Shown piece by piece: positions 27,278-36,671 of a stretch of DNA of 64,000 bases (within the stretch, counting starts at the first letter, position 1; each line of letters begins with the position of its first letter). Location of the stretch: contig VBIW01000034.1 of NCBI GenBank assembly GCA_005880915.1, positions 62,001 to 126,000 on the forward strand, written 5' to 3'. Origin of the DNA: Chloroflexota bacterium. Its GTDB lineage: Bacteria > Chloroflexota > Dormibacteria > Dormibacterales > Dormibacteraceae. The notes below the pieces were generated by a model. It was not told the DNA's origin. It did not search any database and saw nothing but the letters and a program-made list of their open reading frames with translations. The translations under genes were made by a program, and so were the position numbers.

Positions 27278-28185
27278 GCAAGGAGATCGGGCGTTTGCTG
27301 ACCGCGATGGTGACGCCATTCAAAGCGGACGGCTCGGTGGATTACGACGCGGCGGAGAAGCTGGCGGTGATGCTCGTGAACGATGGTTCGGACGGTGTGG
27401 TCGTCGCCGGCACCACTGGCGAATCGCCCACCCTTAGCGACGCGGAAAAGGTCGAGCTGGTTCGCACGGTCAAGGCCGCGATTCCGGGCCACGCCGTCGT
27501 CGCCGGCACCGGCAGCAACAACACCCATCATTCGGTGGAGCTCTCGAAGCTCGCGATGAAGGCCGGCGCCGACGCGCTGCTCGCGGTGGTTCCCTACTAC
27601 AACAAGCCCCCCCAGGACGGCATGTACGAGCACTTCAAGGCGATCTCGGAGGTCGGCCCGACGATCATGTACAACATCCAGGGCCGGACCGCGGTCAACA
27701 TGACCGCCGCCACCACGCTGCGCTGCGCCCACCTACCCGGGATCATCGGCGTCAAGGAAGCCAGCGGCGACCTCGACCAGGTCGGGCTGGTCTGCGCCGG
27801 CAAGCCGTCTCGCTTCAAAGTCTGGAGCGGTGATGACAGCTGGACGCTGCCCCTCCTGGCGGTCGGAGGCTATGGCGTGATCTGCGTGGTCTCGCATATC
27901 GCGGGCAAGTCGATGGCCAGGCTCATCGACGCGTATGTGAAAGCCGAGAACGACGTGGCACGAGACATTCACCTCGCGCTTCTTCCGGTGATCAAATCGC
28001 TCATGACCACCGCGGCGAACCCGGTGCCGATCAAATCGCTCCTGAACGCAATGGGATTCGCGGCAGGTCCGTTCCGGCTTCCGCTCGTGCCGCTCACCGA
28101 CGAGCAGCTGAAGTCCGTCCAGAAGACGGTCAGCGAGGCCGGCGAGTACATCACCTTCGCCAAGCGTGGAGTCAAAGTCGCTTAG
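27274..28185 (+). CDS. dapA: 4-hydroxy-tetrahydrodipicolinate synthase
   Basis: 303-residue TIM-barrel lyase condensing pyruvate with aspartate semialdehyde. Motif GTTGESPTLSDAEKVEL, catalytic Tyr in VVPYYNKPPQDGMYEHF, Schiff-base Lys in GIIGVKEASGDLDQV. GTG start overlapping asd. The downstream 177-base spacer (28186-28362) holds no gene that I can support. Confidence 0.96.
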   Translation: MSKEIGRLLTAMVTPFKADGSVDYDAAEKLAVMLVNDGSDGVVVAGTTGESPTLSDAEKVELVRTVKAAIPGHAVVAGTGSNNTHHSVELSKLAMKAGADALLAVVPYYNKPPQDGMYEHFKAISEVGPTIMYNIQGRTAVNMTAATTLRCAHLPGIIGVKEASGDLDQVGLVCAGKPSRFKVWSGDDSWTLPLLAVGGYGVICVVSHIAGKSMARLIDAYVKAENDVARDIHLALLPVIKSLMTTAANPVPIKSLLNAMGFAAGPFRLPLVPLTDEQLKSVQKTVSEAGEYITFAKRGVKVA

Positions 28186-28362
28186 CGCCCCCACGGAGCG
28201 GAGGGAGCTGCCGGGGAGGTCATCGGCGGATCTTCGGCGCCCAGGCGGCCCATCTCCGGGCTCAGCTCCTGCGCTGCTCGCTCACGAATTTCCAATGCGC
28301 TCGCTGCGCTGCTCGTCGCTTCACCCGGATCTGGACCACCTGGATCACCGAATATCTCGCCG

Positions 28363-28992
28363 ATGATCCCCAGCAGCTCCCTTCTCCGGCTCCACGAGAC
28401 CATCAGGTCATGCAAGAGCTGCGGTCTGCATGCGACCCGCACGCAGGCGGTGCCCGGCGTCGGCCCGTGTCCGGCAGACCTGATGATCGTCGGCGAGGCA
28501 CCCGGCTTCAATGAGGACCGGCAGGGCGAGCCATTCGTCGGCGCCGCGGGCAAGCTGCTCGACACGCTGCTTGCGCGCATCGGGCTGAGCCGGGCTGACG
28601 TCTACATCACCAATGTGCTCAAGTGCAGGCCGCCGATGAACCGCGACCCGATGCCCAATGAGGCAGAGGCCTGCTCGCCGTACCTCAGCCAGCAGCTCGA
28701 CCTGATCAAGCCGAAGGCTGTTCTGATCCTCGGCCGCCACGCGCTCGAGCGCCTGATGCCGGGCCAGGGTTCGATCTCTCGAATCCACGGCAGCCTGATC
28801 AAGCGCGGTGACGTGGCCTACATCCCGCTCTATCACCCGGCCGCCGCGCTGCACAACGGCTCGCTCGTGGCCGACCTCGAGCGAGATTTCGACCAGGTCA
28901 AGCGCTACCTCGACCAGCTTCTCGCACCGCCGCCCCCTCCGGTGCCCGTCGCAGCCTCGAAGCAGGAATCCGAGCAGCTGCGTCTTTTGTGA
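28363..28992 (+). CDS. udg: Family 4 uracil-DNA glycosylase (Fe-S type)
   Basis: 209-residue base-excision repair enzyme that removes uracil from DNA. The family 4 signature GEAPGFNEDRQGEPFVGAAG is present, four cluster Cys are visible (SCKSCGL, LKCRPP, EACSPY), and the second motif is the conserved His in YIPLYHPAAALHNG. ATG 28363. The C-terminal 20 residues are Pro-rich. It overlaps RNase J by GTGA. Confidence 0.9.
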   Translation: MIPSSSLLRLHETIRSCKSCGLHATRTQAVPGVGPCPADLMIVGEAPGFNEDRQGEPFVGAAGKLLDTLLARIGLSRADVYITNVLKCRPPMNRDPMPNEAEACSPYLSQQLDLIKPKAVLILGRHALERLMPGQGSISRIHGSLIKRGDVAYIPLYHPAAALHNGSLVADLERDFDQVKRYLDQLLAPPPPPVPVAASKQESEQLRLL

Positions 28993-30647
28993 GCTCTTCC
29001 CGACTTCGGTATCTCCCCCTGGGCGGCCTGGGCGAGGTCGGCATCAACATGTGGGCGCTCGAGTGGGAGAACAAGGTCCTGGTCGTCGACGCCGGGCTGA
29101 TGTTCCCCCAGGAGGACATGCTCGGGATCGACCTGGTCCTCCCGGACATCTCATACCTGTTGCACGGTGGCAAAGAGGTGCTCGGCATCTTTCTCACGCA
29201 CGGCCATGAGGACCACATCGGAGGCCTGCCCTACACGCTCAAGAAACTCAACGTGCCGGTCTACGGGACTCGGCTGACGCTGGGCCTGGTCAAGCCGAAG
29301 CTGAAGGAGCACCGGATCCTTCGCGAGTCGGACCTTCGCGAGGTGAGGGTCGGCGATTCGGTGCAGATCGGCCCTTTTCGCGTCGAGACGATCGCGGTGT
29401 GTCACTCGATTCCCGACGCGGTGGCGCTCGCCGTCGAGACGCCGGTGGGCAGGGTGGTCTACACGGGTGACTTCAAGCTCGACTCCGCGCCGCCCGACGG
29501 GCTTCCCACCGACATGGATCGATTCCGCAGGCTCGGCGATTCGGGCGTCCTGCTCCTCCTGAGTGACTCGACCAACTCAGAGCGCGAAGGGCGATCCGGG
29601 TCGGAGCGCGACCTCCATGGACCGTTCGAGCGCATCTTCACCGAGGCGCCGGGCCGGATCGTCGTGGCCAACTTCGCATCGAATATCCACCGCATCCAAC
29701 ACCTCGTGCGCATGGCGGCGCAGTTTGAGCGCCGCGTGGCGGTCGTGGGACGAAGCCTGGAGCAGAACTTCAAGACCGCGCGCGAGCTGGGCTTTCTCGA
29801 AGTGCCGGAAGGACTGACGATCCGGCTCGCGGAGTCAGAAAAGATTCAGCCTTCGAAGCTTTTGCTTCTGACCGCGGGCAGCCAGGGCGAGCCCCTCTCT
29901 GCACTGGCCCGCTTCGCCGCTCAGCGCCACCAGTTCGTCAACGTCCAGAAGGACGACTGGGTGGTGATCTCAGCGCGACCCATTCCCGGCAACGAGCGGT
30001 CGGTGCATCAGACCGTCAACAATCTCTATCGGCACGGCGCGCGGGTTTTCTATTCCGAGGTGGGTAGCGTGCACGTGACCGGTCACGCGCAGCGGGACGA
30101 GCTCCGGGAGATGCTCAACGCCGTCCGTCCGCGGTATTTCATACCAGTGCATGGCGAGTATCGCCAGCTGGTGCTGCACTCAGAGCTCGCGCACGAGATC
30201 GGCCTCGGCTCGGATCGTGTTGTGGTGGTCGAGGACGGCGAGTCGGTCGAGTTCGAGCGTGAGTCGATGACACGCGGCGAGAAGATCAACACCGGGCTCG
30301 TCTATGTCGACGGACTCGGTGTCGGTGACGTGGAGCAGGTCGTGCTGCGCGACCGCCGCCACCTGGCCGAGGATGGGATTCTCGTCGTCACTCTGACGCT
30401 CGACCGCGACACGGGCACTGTACGGGTGGGACCCGACCTGATATCGCGAGGAGTGATCGAGCCCGAGCTTTCGGTGCGGCTGATGGCCGACGCCCGCAAG
30501 GCGGTCCTCGAGAGCATCGCTAGGTTCGCGAATTCGCACCCGGAGCTGACGCTCCTTCAAGAGGTGATTCACGACGCGGTGTCGAGGACGGTTTACAAGC
30601 AGACGCGCCGCCGCCCTATGGTGATCCCGGTGATCACGGAGATATGA
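28989..30647 (+). CDS. rnj: Ribonuclease J
   Basis: 552-residue metallo-beta-lactamase/beta-CASP RNase, both a 5'-3' exo- and an endonuclease, central to mRNA decay in bacteria without RNase E. Zinc motif FLTHGHEDHIGGLPY (HxHxDH), later SDSTNSEREG and the beta-CASP motif RPIPGNERSVHQTVNNLY; C-terminal PVHGEYRQLVLHSELA. The genome also has RNase Y and PNPase in this window, a Gram-positive-type degradosome set. Confidence 0.95.
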   Translation: MSSSRLRYLPLGGLGEVGINMWALEWENKVLVVDAGLMFPQEDMLGIDLVLPDISYLLHGGKEVLGIFLTHGHEDHIGGLPYTLKKLNVPVYGTRLTLGLVKPKLKEHRILRESDLREVRVGDSVQIGPFRVETIAVCHSIPDAVALAVETPVGRVVYTGDFKLDSAPPDGLPTDMDRFRRLGDSGVLLLLSDSTNSEREGRSGSERDLHGPFERIFTEAPGRIVVANFASNIHRIQHLVRMAAQFERRVAVVGRSLEQNFKTARELGFLEVPEGLTIRLAESEKIQPSKLLLLTAGSQGEPLSALARFAAQRHQFVNVQKDDWVVISARPIPGNERSVHQTVNNLYRHGARVFYSEVGSVHVTGHAQRDELREMLNAVRPRYFIPVHGEYRQLVLHSELAHEIGLGSDRVVVVEDGESVEFERESMTRGEKINTGLVYVDGLGVGDVEQVVLRDRRHLAEDGILVVTLTLDRDTGTVRVGPDLISRGVIEPELSVRLMADARKAVLESIARFANSHPELTLLQEVIHDAVSRTVYKQTRRRPMVIPVITEI

Positions 30648-30943
30648 AGCTCCCGCCGTTGGCGCTCGTCGCGCCGAGCCTGTGCCCGCGCTGCGATCAG
30701 CCGGCGATGGTCCTCAATCACTCCGAGGAGGGACGCTGCGCGCACTGCGGCCTGCAGCTCCACCAGTGCGCGCGGTGCCGTGGCATCGCGGGCCCATTCG
30801 ACCGCTACTGCGGTTTCTGCGGGCACGAGCTGGTGCAGGGGGAGAAGCGTCCGCTGTGGTGGAGACTGTGGTTCCTGGCCGCGCTACTACCGGTAGCAGC
30901 AGGCCTGGCATACGGAATCGCGCAAGCCCAAGTCCACCACTAG
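30644..30943 (+). CDS. Small zinc-ribbon membrane protein
   Basis: 99 residues: three or four Cys pairs (CPRCDQP, CAHCGLQ, CARCRG, CGFCGHE) forming double zinc-ribbon motifs over residues 15-65, then one transmembrane helix (about residues 76-95). The ATG overlaps the RNase J stop (ATGA), so it is co-translated. Function unknown; tethered zinc ribbons are often protein-protein adaptors. Confidence 0.75.
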   Translation: MKLPPLALVAPSLCPRCDQPAMVLNHSEEGRCAHCGLQLHQCARCRGIAGPFDRYCGFCGHELVQGEKRPLWWRLWFLAALLPVAAGLAYGIAQAQVHH

Positions 30944-30958
30944 AACGGTGAGATAAGG

Positions 30959-31036
30959 GCACCCTCTCCCCTCAGGGGAGCAATCAAACAGTCCCATCCT
31001 TATGCGCTTGCCGCCAGGGATCAGGGGAGAGGGGCG
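30959..31036 (+). repeat. Type 2 palindromic repeat, copy B, split by about 40 bases
   Basis: CACCCTCTCCCC-TC-AGGGGAG (30959-30980) and AGGGGAGAGGGGCG (31023-31036) are the two outer parts of the type 2 repeat seen intact at 40073-40116. About 40 unrelated bases lie between them, as if inserted into or replacing the middle. Confidence 0.65.
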
Positions 31037-31046
31037 TACGCAGCAC

Positions 31047-31343
31047 TCACCGATTGAGACGCTGTCCACATTCCACGCAGAAGCTGTGCCGCCCCAGGTT
31101 GTGATGCCCGCACGATGGGCACACAAGGCGGCGCGGCGGGTCGGCCTGCAGCCAGCGTTCGTTCTCGCGCCGGTACCAGATTCCGTCCTCAGGCCCGAGC
31201 ATCCAGCGCCGGCCCTCGCTGTCGAGCACCGCGAGGTCGCGCACGGCGACTCGGAACGCCCGGGGCTGCATGTTGCCGGTTCGCCGCTCCTCGACGAGGT
31301 ACTTGAATCTGATCTCCGCTTCCGCGAATGGATCGACTGCCAC
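31047..31343 (-). CDS. Hypothetical protein with C-terminal zinc ribbon
   Basis: 98 residues. The N-terminal part (AEAEIRFKYLVEERRTG, RRWMLGPEDGIWYRRENERW) resembles small domains that precede zinc ribbons in high-GC bacteria; the C-terminal ribbon is CPSCGHHN...CVECGQRL. It is a lone minus-strand gene between the RNase J unit and ftsK. Function unknown. Confidence 0.7.
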   Translation of the reverse strand: MAVDPFAEAEIRFKYLVEERRTGNMQPRAFRVAVRDLAVLDSEGRRWMLGPEDGIWYRRENERWLQADPPRRLVCPSCGHHNLGRHSFCVECGQRLNR

Positions 31344-31400
31344 GCCGGAGAGTATGCAGCCCTGATCAAGTAGAATCCAATCGGCTCAAGGGCCCGCAGC

Positions 31401-33686
31401 ATGCGTCGCACCACATCCCGAAGCTCCACTAGATCCGGCGCCCGTCGCGCTTCCTCTTCACGTTCCAAACGAAGTAAGCGCGCCGCTCGTCCGCGCCTCA
31501 CGACACGCCAGGTGCGAGAGATCCTTGGCGTCCTGCTCATGCTTGCCGCGCTCCTGGGATTGCTCGCGATCCTGAGCCACGCGGGCATGATCCTCGGTGG
31601 GATTCGCGACGGCATGGTTGCCTTGTTCGGCAGCGCCTGGTTCGTACCCGTGGCGGCGGCGATTGCGCTCAGCGCGTGGCTGCTGTGGCCGAAGGCTCCG
31701 CGACCTCGCACCGTCGACATGGTGGCCGGCCTTGTCGCCTTGCTTTCGTTGGTCGGGCTGTTCGGACTGGCCGCCAGGGCCGGTGGGTCGGTCGGGAGCG
31801 GCATCGATGCGGGCCTGTCGGGCCTGTTCACCACTCCCGGCGCATGGGCGCTGCTGATCGCCGGGCTGGTGATCGGTCTCATCGTCACCATCCACTTCAG
31901 CCCGGGGGCTCTTCTGGTCAGCGCTGTGGGCACACTGCGCGCGGCCAACGCCGAACGCGCTCGGCTCCGCGACCTGGTCGGTCCGGTGACTGCGGAGAGA
32001 CCGAAGCCGGCGAAGGCTGCTCCGGCGACCACCGACGCGCTGACCCGCTCTGCGGCCAGCTTTGCGACCGCCCCGGCCACCCCTGGCCAGAAGAGCTTGT
32101 GGGAGGTCGATGAGCCCGAGGATGAGATCGCGGAGCAGCCGCGCGCTGAGCCTCGCGCCGAGCAGCCGCCCGATGAGGAGCCGGCGCGGCGAGCCGAGCC
32201 GGTGATGAGGGTCGTCGCCGAGCAGGAGGATGAACTGCCCGAGATCGAGTGGAAGCTGCCCGCGATCACGCTGCTCGACACGGTGACCGCTCGCCGCGAG
32301 CGCATGGCGGACGAGATCAAGCGCAACGTCAAGATCATCGAGACCACGCTCCAGACGTTCGGGGTCGAGTGCAAGGTCGTCGGCGTCAACCCTGGGCCCG
32401 CGGTCACGCAGTTCGAGGTCCAGCCCGGTCCGGGCGTCCAGGTCAAGCGCATAACCGCGCTCCAGAACGACCTCTCGCTGGCCCTCGCCGCCGCACCGCT
32501 GCGCATCGAGGCGCCGATCCCGGGTAAGTCGGCTGTGGGCATCGAGGTGCCGAACAAGTCGGCCAGCCTGGTGACGATTCGCGAAGTTCTCGAGACTGCG
32601 GCGTTCCGGGAGGGCACCAACAAGCTCGCCCTGGGGCTCGGCAATGATGTATCGGGACAGTCGATCGTCGCCGACCTCACCCGCATGCCTCACCTGCTGA
32701 TCGCCGGAGCCACCGGCCAGGGCAAGAGCGTGTGCATCAACGCGCTCATCACCAGCTTGCTTTTCCAGGTGACGCCGGATCACCTGCGTCTTTTGCTGAT
32801 CGACCCCAAGCGCGTCGAGCTCACGGGCTACAACGGGCTGCCTCATCTCGCGCTGCCGGTGTTGGTCGAGTCCCACCAGGCCGCGGCGGCGCTGCGCTGG
32901 GCGGTGGCCGAGATGGACCGCCGGTACAAGCTGTTCTCGGCCGAGGGTGTCAGGAACATCGCGAGCTACAACGAAAAGGCGACGCTGAAGCTCGCCCGGT
33001 CGCTGCCTTACATCGTGATCGTCATCGACGAGCTCGCCGACCTGATGATGGTCGCTGCGGGCGAGATCGAAGAGCTCATCTGTCGCATCGCGCAGCTGGC
33101 GCGCGCAGTGGGCATCCACCTGATCATCGCCACGCAGCGTCCGTCGACCGACATCATCACCGGGCTGATCAAGGCCAACATCCCATCCCGCATCGCGTTT
33201 GCGGTCGGCTCGCAGGTCGACAGCCGCGTCATCCTCGACACCGGCGGCGCGGAGAAGCTGCTCGGCCGCGGCGACATGCTGTACCAGCCGGTCGACGCGG
33301 GCAAGCCGACTCGCATCCAGGGCGCGTTCGTCAGCGACCCCGAGGTCGAGGGCGTCGTCAACTTCTGGAAGTCGCAAGGCGGACCGCGCTTCATGGAGGA
33401 GATACTCGAAGAGGGCGCCAGCACCGAGTGGGAAGGGGAGAGGCGAGAGGAGCGCAAGCTCGACGCCCTTTTCGCTCGCTCGGCGCGCGCGGTTGCTGCG
33501 GAAGGTGCCGCGTCGGTATCTCTCGTGCAGCGCAAGTTCAACGTCGGCTACTCGCGTGCCGGCCGGATTGTCGACCAGCTGGCGGAGCACCGCGTGGTCG
33601 GCGGTTACCAGGGATCCAAATCACGCGAGGTGCTGATGACGCTGCCCGACGTGGACGAGCTGCTGGAGCGCCTAGGCCTCGAATGA
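31401..33686 (+). CDS. ftsK: DNA translocase FtsK/SpoIIIE
   Basis: 761-residue membrane-anchored DNA pump that clears chromosomes from the division site. A basic Ser/Arg-rich N-terminus (about 1-35) is followed by four hydrophobic helices up to about residue 175, a linker rich in Ala, Glu and Pro, then the alpha-beta motor with Walker A GATGQGKSVC (near 436) and Walker B IVIVIDELADLMM (near 538), and a gamma winged helix (VQRKFNVGYSRAGRIVDQL). Downstream RodZ-like gene overlaps by ATGA. Confidence 0.95.
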   Translation: MRRTTSRSSTRSGARRASSSRSKRSKRAARPRLTTRQVREILGVLLMLAALLGLLAILSHAGMILGGIRDGMVALFGSAWFVPVAAAIALSAWLLWPKAPRPRTVDMVAGLVALLSLVGLFGLAARAGGSVGSGIDAGLSGLFTTPGAWALLIAGLVIGLIVTIHFSPGALLVSAVGTLRAANAERARLRDLVGPVTAERPKPAKAAPATTDALTRSAASFATAPATPGQKSLWEVDEPEDEIAEQPRAEPRAEQPPDEEPARRAEPVMRVVAEQEDELPEIEWKLPAITLLDTVTARRERMADEIKRNVKIIETTLQTFGVECKVVGVNPGPAVTQFEVQPGPGVQVKRITALQNDLSLALAAAPLRIEAPIPGKSAVGIEVPNKSASLVTIREVLETAAFREGTNKLALGLGNDVSGQSIVADLTRMPHLLIAGATGQGKSVCINALITSLLFQVTPDHLRLLLIDPKRVELTGYNGLPHLALPVLVESHQAAAALRWAVAEMDRRYKLFSAEGVRNIASYNEKATLKLARSLPYIVIVIDELADLMMVAAGEIEELICRIAQLARAVGIHLIIATQRPSTDIITGLIKANIPSRIAFAVGSQVDSRVILDTGGAEKLLGRGDMLYQPVDAGKPTRIQGAFVSDPEVEGVVNFWKSQGGPRFMEEILEEGASTEWEGERREERKLDALFARSARAVAAEGAASVSLVQRKFNVGYSRAGRIVDQLAEHRVVGGYQGSKSREVLMTLPDVDELLERLGLE

Positions 33687-34384
33687 CGGTGGGCCAAGCT
33701 CTTGCTGCGAAACGCGGCGAGCGTGGCCTCTCCATCGAGCAGGTGGCGGCGTCGATCCGGATCAATGTCGACCACGTGCGGGCGCTCGAAGCCGACGACT
33801 ACCAGCACTTTGCCGCACCTGTTTACGCGAAGGGCTACCTGCGGACGTACGCGATGTACCTCGGCCTCGACGCCGAGGAGCTTCACGGCCAGGCGCCCAG
33901 CGGCACGCCGCGCCCGAGGCTGGCACTCGGCCTCGGCAAGACCGAACGCCGCCCGCGCTTCGTCCTGACCTCGCCGGCGATCGCGGCCGCCGGCCTTGTC
34001 CTGCTGGCCGGAGCTTTCACGGGCTACGCGTGGCGCCAGGTGACTGCAGAGCAGCGGACCGGAGCTGTCGTGGCATCGCCTTCGGCCGCTGCGACCGCGG
34101 CCCCGACCGCCACGGCGTCACCGGCAATCCAGGTGCGCCCGATCGTTGTGGGCGTGCGCGTGACCGATGTCGTCTGGATCAACGCCGTCGTCGACGGCAC
34201 GCCGCAATACGGGGAGGTGGGCCGTACGCTTCCTGCCGGCTCGGTGATCTATTTCACGGGTCTAGACGTAAAGATCACGAGCGGCAAGGCTTCCGCGACT
34301 GTCATCACCATCGACGGTAAGAACCTGGGGCCGATGGGGGTCGGCGTGGCAACTCGGGAGTTCTCGTCGCAAACTTCTCCCTAA
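33683..34384 (+). CDS. RodZ-like helix-turn-helix membrane protein
   Basis: 233 residues. N-terminal Cro/CI-type HTH (AKRGERGLSIEQVAASIRI, FAAPVYAKGYLRTYAMYLGL), a single transmembrane helix near residues 95-115, an Ala/Thr/Pro linker and a C-terminal DUF4115-like domain (VTDVVWINAVVDG...GSVIYFTGLDVKITSG). This is the architecture of RodZ, which links MreB to the cell wall machinery. ATG 33683 overlaps the ftsK stop (ATGA). Confidence 0.85.
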   Translation: MTVGQALAAKRGERGLSIEQVAASIRINVDHVRALEADDYQHFAAPVYAKGYLRTYAMYLGLDAEELHGQAPSGTPRPRLALGLGKTERRPRFVLTSPAIAAAGLVLLAGAFTGYAWRQVTAEQRTGAVVASPSAAATAAPTATASPAIQVRPIVVGVRVTDVVWINAVVDGTPQYGEVGRTLPAGSVIYFTGLDVKITSGKASATVITIDGKNLGPMGVGVATREFSSQTSP

Positions 34385-34391
34385 GCCAGCG

Positions 34392-35465
34392 ATGAACATC
34401 CCCAACACGCTGACGATCAGCCGGCTCGCCGCCATCCCGATGTTGATGGCCTTGCTGCTGCTGCGCTTTCCCGGTCATGACCAGGCCGCTGCCGCGCTCT
34501 TCATCGTCTTCTCGCTGACCGATACGCTGGACGGACAGCTCGCGCGCCGGCGGGGCACCGTGAGCGATCTCGGCAGGTTCCTCGATCCACTTGCGGACAA
34601 GCTCTTCGTGCTCTCCGTCCTCATCGTGCTGGTTCAGGAAGGGCTCGTCGCCGCGTGGGTCGTCGTGGTGATCTTCTCGCGCGAGCTGATCATCACGATC
34701 CTGCGGTCGGTGGGCGCCGGCCAGGGCCGCGTCATCTCCGCCGCGCCACTCGGCAAGACGAAAACGGTCACGCAGATGGCGGCGGTGACTCTGCTGATCC
34801 TGCAGCGGCCGTATCCCGGGCTTGTTCCGATCGCGGGGATCGCCGTCGGCATCGCGGTCGTATTCACGCTCTGGAGCGGTCTCGACTACGTATGGAGATT
34901 TCGCGACCTGATCCGGCCGTTTGACACTTCGAAGGTCCGCCTGAGTCCGAGCGGGGGAGCTCCGGACGCAGCCGCGCCTCAGGAGCTGGCCGGTCTGTTG
35001 AGTGGGTCCGGCCTCACCGTCTCGGTGGCCGAGTCGATGACTGGCGGCATGGTCGGGGCCATGATCACCGGTCAGCCCGGAAGCTCGGTCTTTTTCGTAG
35101 GCGGCGTCATCGCATATTCGAATGACGTGAAGCGCGGTGAGCTGGGAGTCGCTGCCGAGTTGCTCGACAGAGTGGGCGCGGTGAGCCCGGAGGTGGCGGA
35201 GGCAATGGCCGAGGGGGTGCGGTCGCGCCTCGGCACAAACCTTGCGGTGGCGGTGACGGGAATCGCCGGACCGGCCGCGGACGGCACGACCAAACCCGTC
35301 GGATTGACCTACATCGCGGTCGCATCACAGGGCCATGTCGTCTCCCGCGAGTTCAGATTCGAAGGTGACCGGACCGTCATACGGCATCGAGCCGCCACCG
35401 CGGCGCTCCGCATGCTGATCGCAGAGGCTCGTAGCGTCTCGCGGGCGGGGGTGAAGACGGCTTGA
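34392..35465 (+). CDS. PgsA-CinA fusion: phosphatidylglycerophosphate synthase plus CinA C-terminal domain
   Basis: 357-residue protein with two domains. Residues about 1-178 are a CDP-alcohol phosphatidyltransferase with the full motif D-x2-D-G-x2-A-R-x8-G-x3-D-x3-D (DTLDGQLARR, DLGRFLDPLAD) and multiple membrane helices, as in PgsA, which makes phosphatidylglycerophosphate. Residues about 198-352 are a CinA C-terminal (PncC-like) domain, with VAESMTGGMVGAMI, GSSVFFVGGVIAYSN and TGIAGPAADGTTKPVG; PncC is a nicotinamide-mononucleotide amidohydrolase. The two are often adjacent genes before recA; here one frame joins them through a short Ser/Gly/Ala/Pro linker. Confidence 0.92.
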   Translation: MNIPNTLTISRLAAIPMLMALLLLRFPGHDQAAAALFIVFSLTDTLDGQLARRRGTVSDLGRFLDPLADKLFVLSVLIVLVQEGLVAAWVVVVIFSRELIITILRSVGAGQGRVISAAPLGKTKTVTQMAAVTLLILQRPYPGLVPIAGIAVGIAVVFTLWSGLDYVWRFRDLIRPFDTSKVRLSPSGGAPDAAAPQELAGLLSGSGLTVSVAESMTGGMVGAMITGQPGSSVFFVGGVIAYSNDVKRGELGVAAELLDRVGAVSPEVAEAMAEGVRSRLGTNLAVAVTGIAGPAADGTTKPVGLTYIAVASQGHVVSREFRFEGDRTVIRHRAATAALRMLIAEARSVSRAGVKTA

Positions 35466-35490
35466 CGGCCGAACACCTGTTCGCTACAAT
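35462..35490 (+). promoter_or_regulatory. recA promoter with LexA (SOS) box
   Basis: -35 TTGACG (35462-35467), 17-base spacer, -10 TACAAT (35485-35490). The spacer holds the perfect LexA box CGAAC-ACCT-GTTCG (35470-35483). The -35 contains the stop codon of the upstream PgsA-CinA gene. Predicted transcript start is near 35497, giving a leader of about 80 bases with AGGAGG at 35560-35565. Confidence 0.88.
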
Positions 35491-35579
35491 TGCCGGACGT
35501 TCTTAACAGGCGCGATTGTCAGTTGAACCCCAACCACGCAACATTCGACGCAACCACTTAGGAGGCACGCCGAACCGCA

Positions 35580-36671
35580 ATGGACAAAGAGAAGGACAAG
35601 GAACGGGAAAAAGCCGACGCCGAAAAGGGGAGAGCCCTGGATTCGGCGATGTCCCAGATCACGAAGAGCTACGGCAAGGGCGCGATCATGAAACTGGGAG
35701 AGCACTTCGCGCAGCGCAGCGAGGTAACCGCCATTTCGACTGGCGCGTTGCCGCTTGACCTTGCCCTGGGCGTGGGCGGCGTGCCGCGCGGCAGGGTGAC
35801 CGAGATCTATGGTCCCGAATCCGCCGGCAAGACAACCCTCGCTCTGCACGTCATCGCGGAAGCGCAGAAGGTGGGGGGCGTCGCGGCTTTCGTCGACGCC
35901 GAGCACGCGCTCGATCCCCTTTACGCCTCGCGCATCGGAGTCAAGATCGACGACCTCCTGATCAGCCAGCCCGACACGGGCGAGCAGGCGCTGGAGATAG
36001 TCGAGGTCCTCGTGCGGTCAAACGCTGTCGATGTCATCGTCATCGACTCGGTGGCGGCGCTGGTGCCGAAGGCCGAGATCGAGGGCGAGATGGGTGACTC
36101 GCACATGGGCCTCCAGGCGCGCCTCATGTCGCAGGCGCTGCGCAAGCTCACGGCTGCGATCTCAAAGTCGAACTGCTCGGTGATCTTCCTCAACCAGCTG
36201 CGGGAGAAGGTCGGGATCATGTTCGGCAACCCCGAGACGCAGCCCGGCGGTCGGGCCTTGAAGTTCTACTCCTCGGTGCGCCTGGACATCCGCAAGGTCG
36301 AGGTCATCAAAAACGGCCTCGATTCGGTCGGGAACAGGGTGAAGGTCAAAGTCGTCAAGAACAAGGTCGCGCCGCCGTTTCGGTCGGCCGAGTTCGACAT
36401 TCTCTTCAATGAAGGCATCTCACGCGAGGGATCGTTGATCGACGCCGCGGTCGAGTACGGGGTCTTCGAGAAGAGCGGGACGTGGATGTCGTACGGCGAC
36501 CAGCGTCTCGGCCAGGGTCGAGACAACGTGCGCAACTACCTGCGCGAGAACCCGACCCTGTCGTCAGAGATCGAGGCCAGGGTCCGCGAAAAGGCAGCCG
36601 GCGGGACAGCTTCTGCCGTCAAGGCCATTGCCCAGGTCAGGTCACCCACCGGTGCCGCCGAGGACCTCTAG
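35580..36671 (+). CDS. recA: Recombinase A
   Basis: 363-residue RecA: Walker [11 protein letters not shown], the MAW region, Walker [11 protein letters not shown], loop L2 region [28 protein letters not shown] (block [11 protein letters not shown] is diagnostic). Drives strand exchange and LexA self-cleavage. A charged Lys/Glu-rich N-terminal stretch ([15 protein letters not shown]) is longer than usual. A LexA-controlled promoter lies upstream; recX follows with overlap. Confidence 0.98.
   Translation: MDKEKDKEREKADAEKGRALDSAMSQITKSYGKGAIMKLGEHFAQRSEVTAISTGALPLDLALGVGGVPRGRVTEIYGPESAGKTTLALHVIAEAQKVGGVAAFVDAEHALDPLYASRIGVKIDDLLISQPDTGEQALEIVEVLVRSNAVDVIVIDSVAALVPKAEIEGEMGDSHMGLQARLMSQALRKLTAAISKSNCSVIFLNQLREKVGIMFGNPETQPGGRALKFYSSVRLDIRKVEVIKNGLDSVGNRVKVKVVKNKVAPPFRSAEFDILFNEGISREGSLIDAAVEYGVFEKSGTWMSYGDQRLGQGRDNVRNYLRENPTLSSEIEARVREKAAGGTASAVKAIAQVRSPTGAAEDL

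Noticed and set aside
28186-28362. Small gene between dapA and udg (an open plus frame from 28166)
   Set aside because: Composition is Ser/Arg-rich, it overlaps the end of dapA, and no ribosome-binding site or motif supports it.
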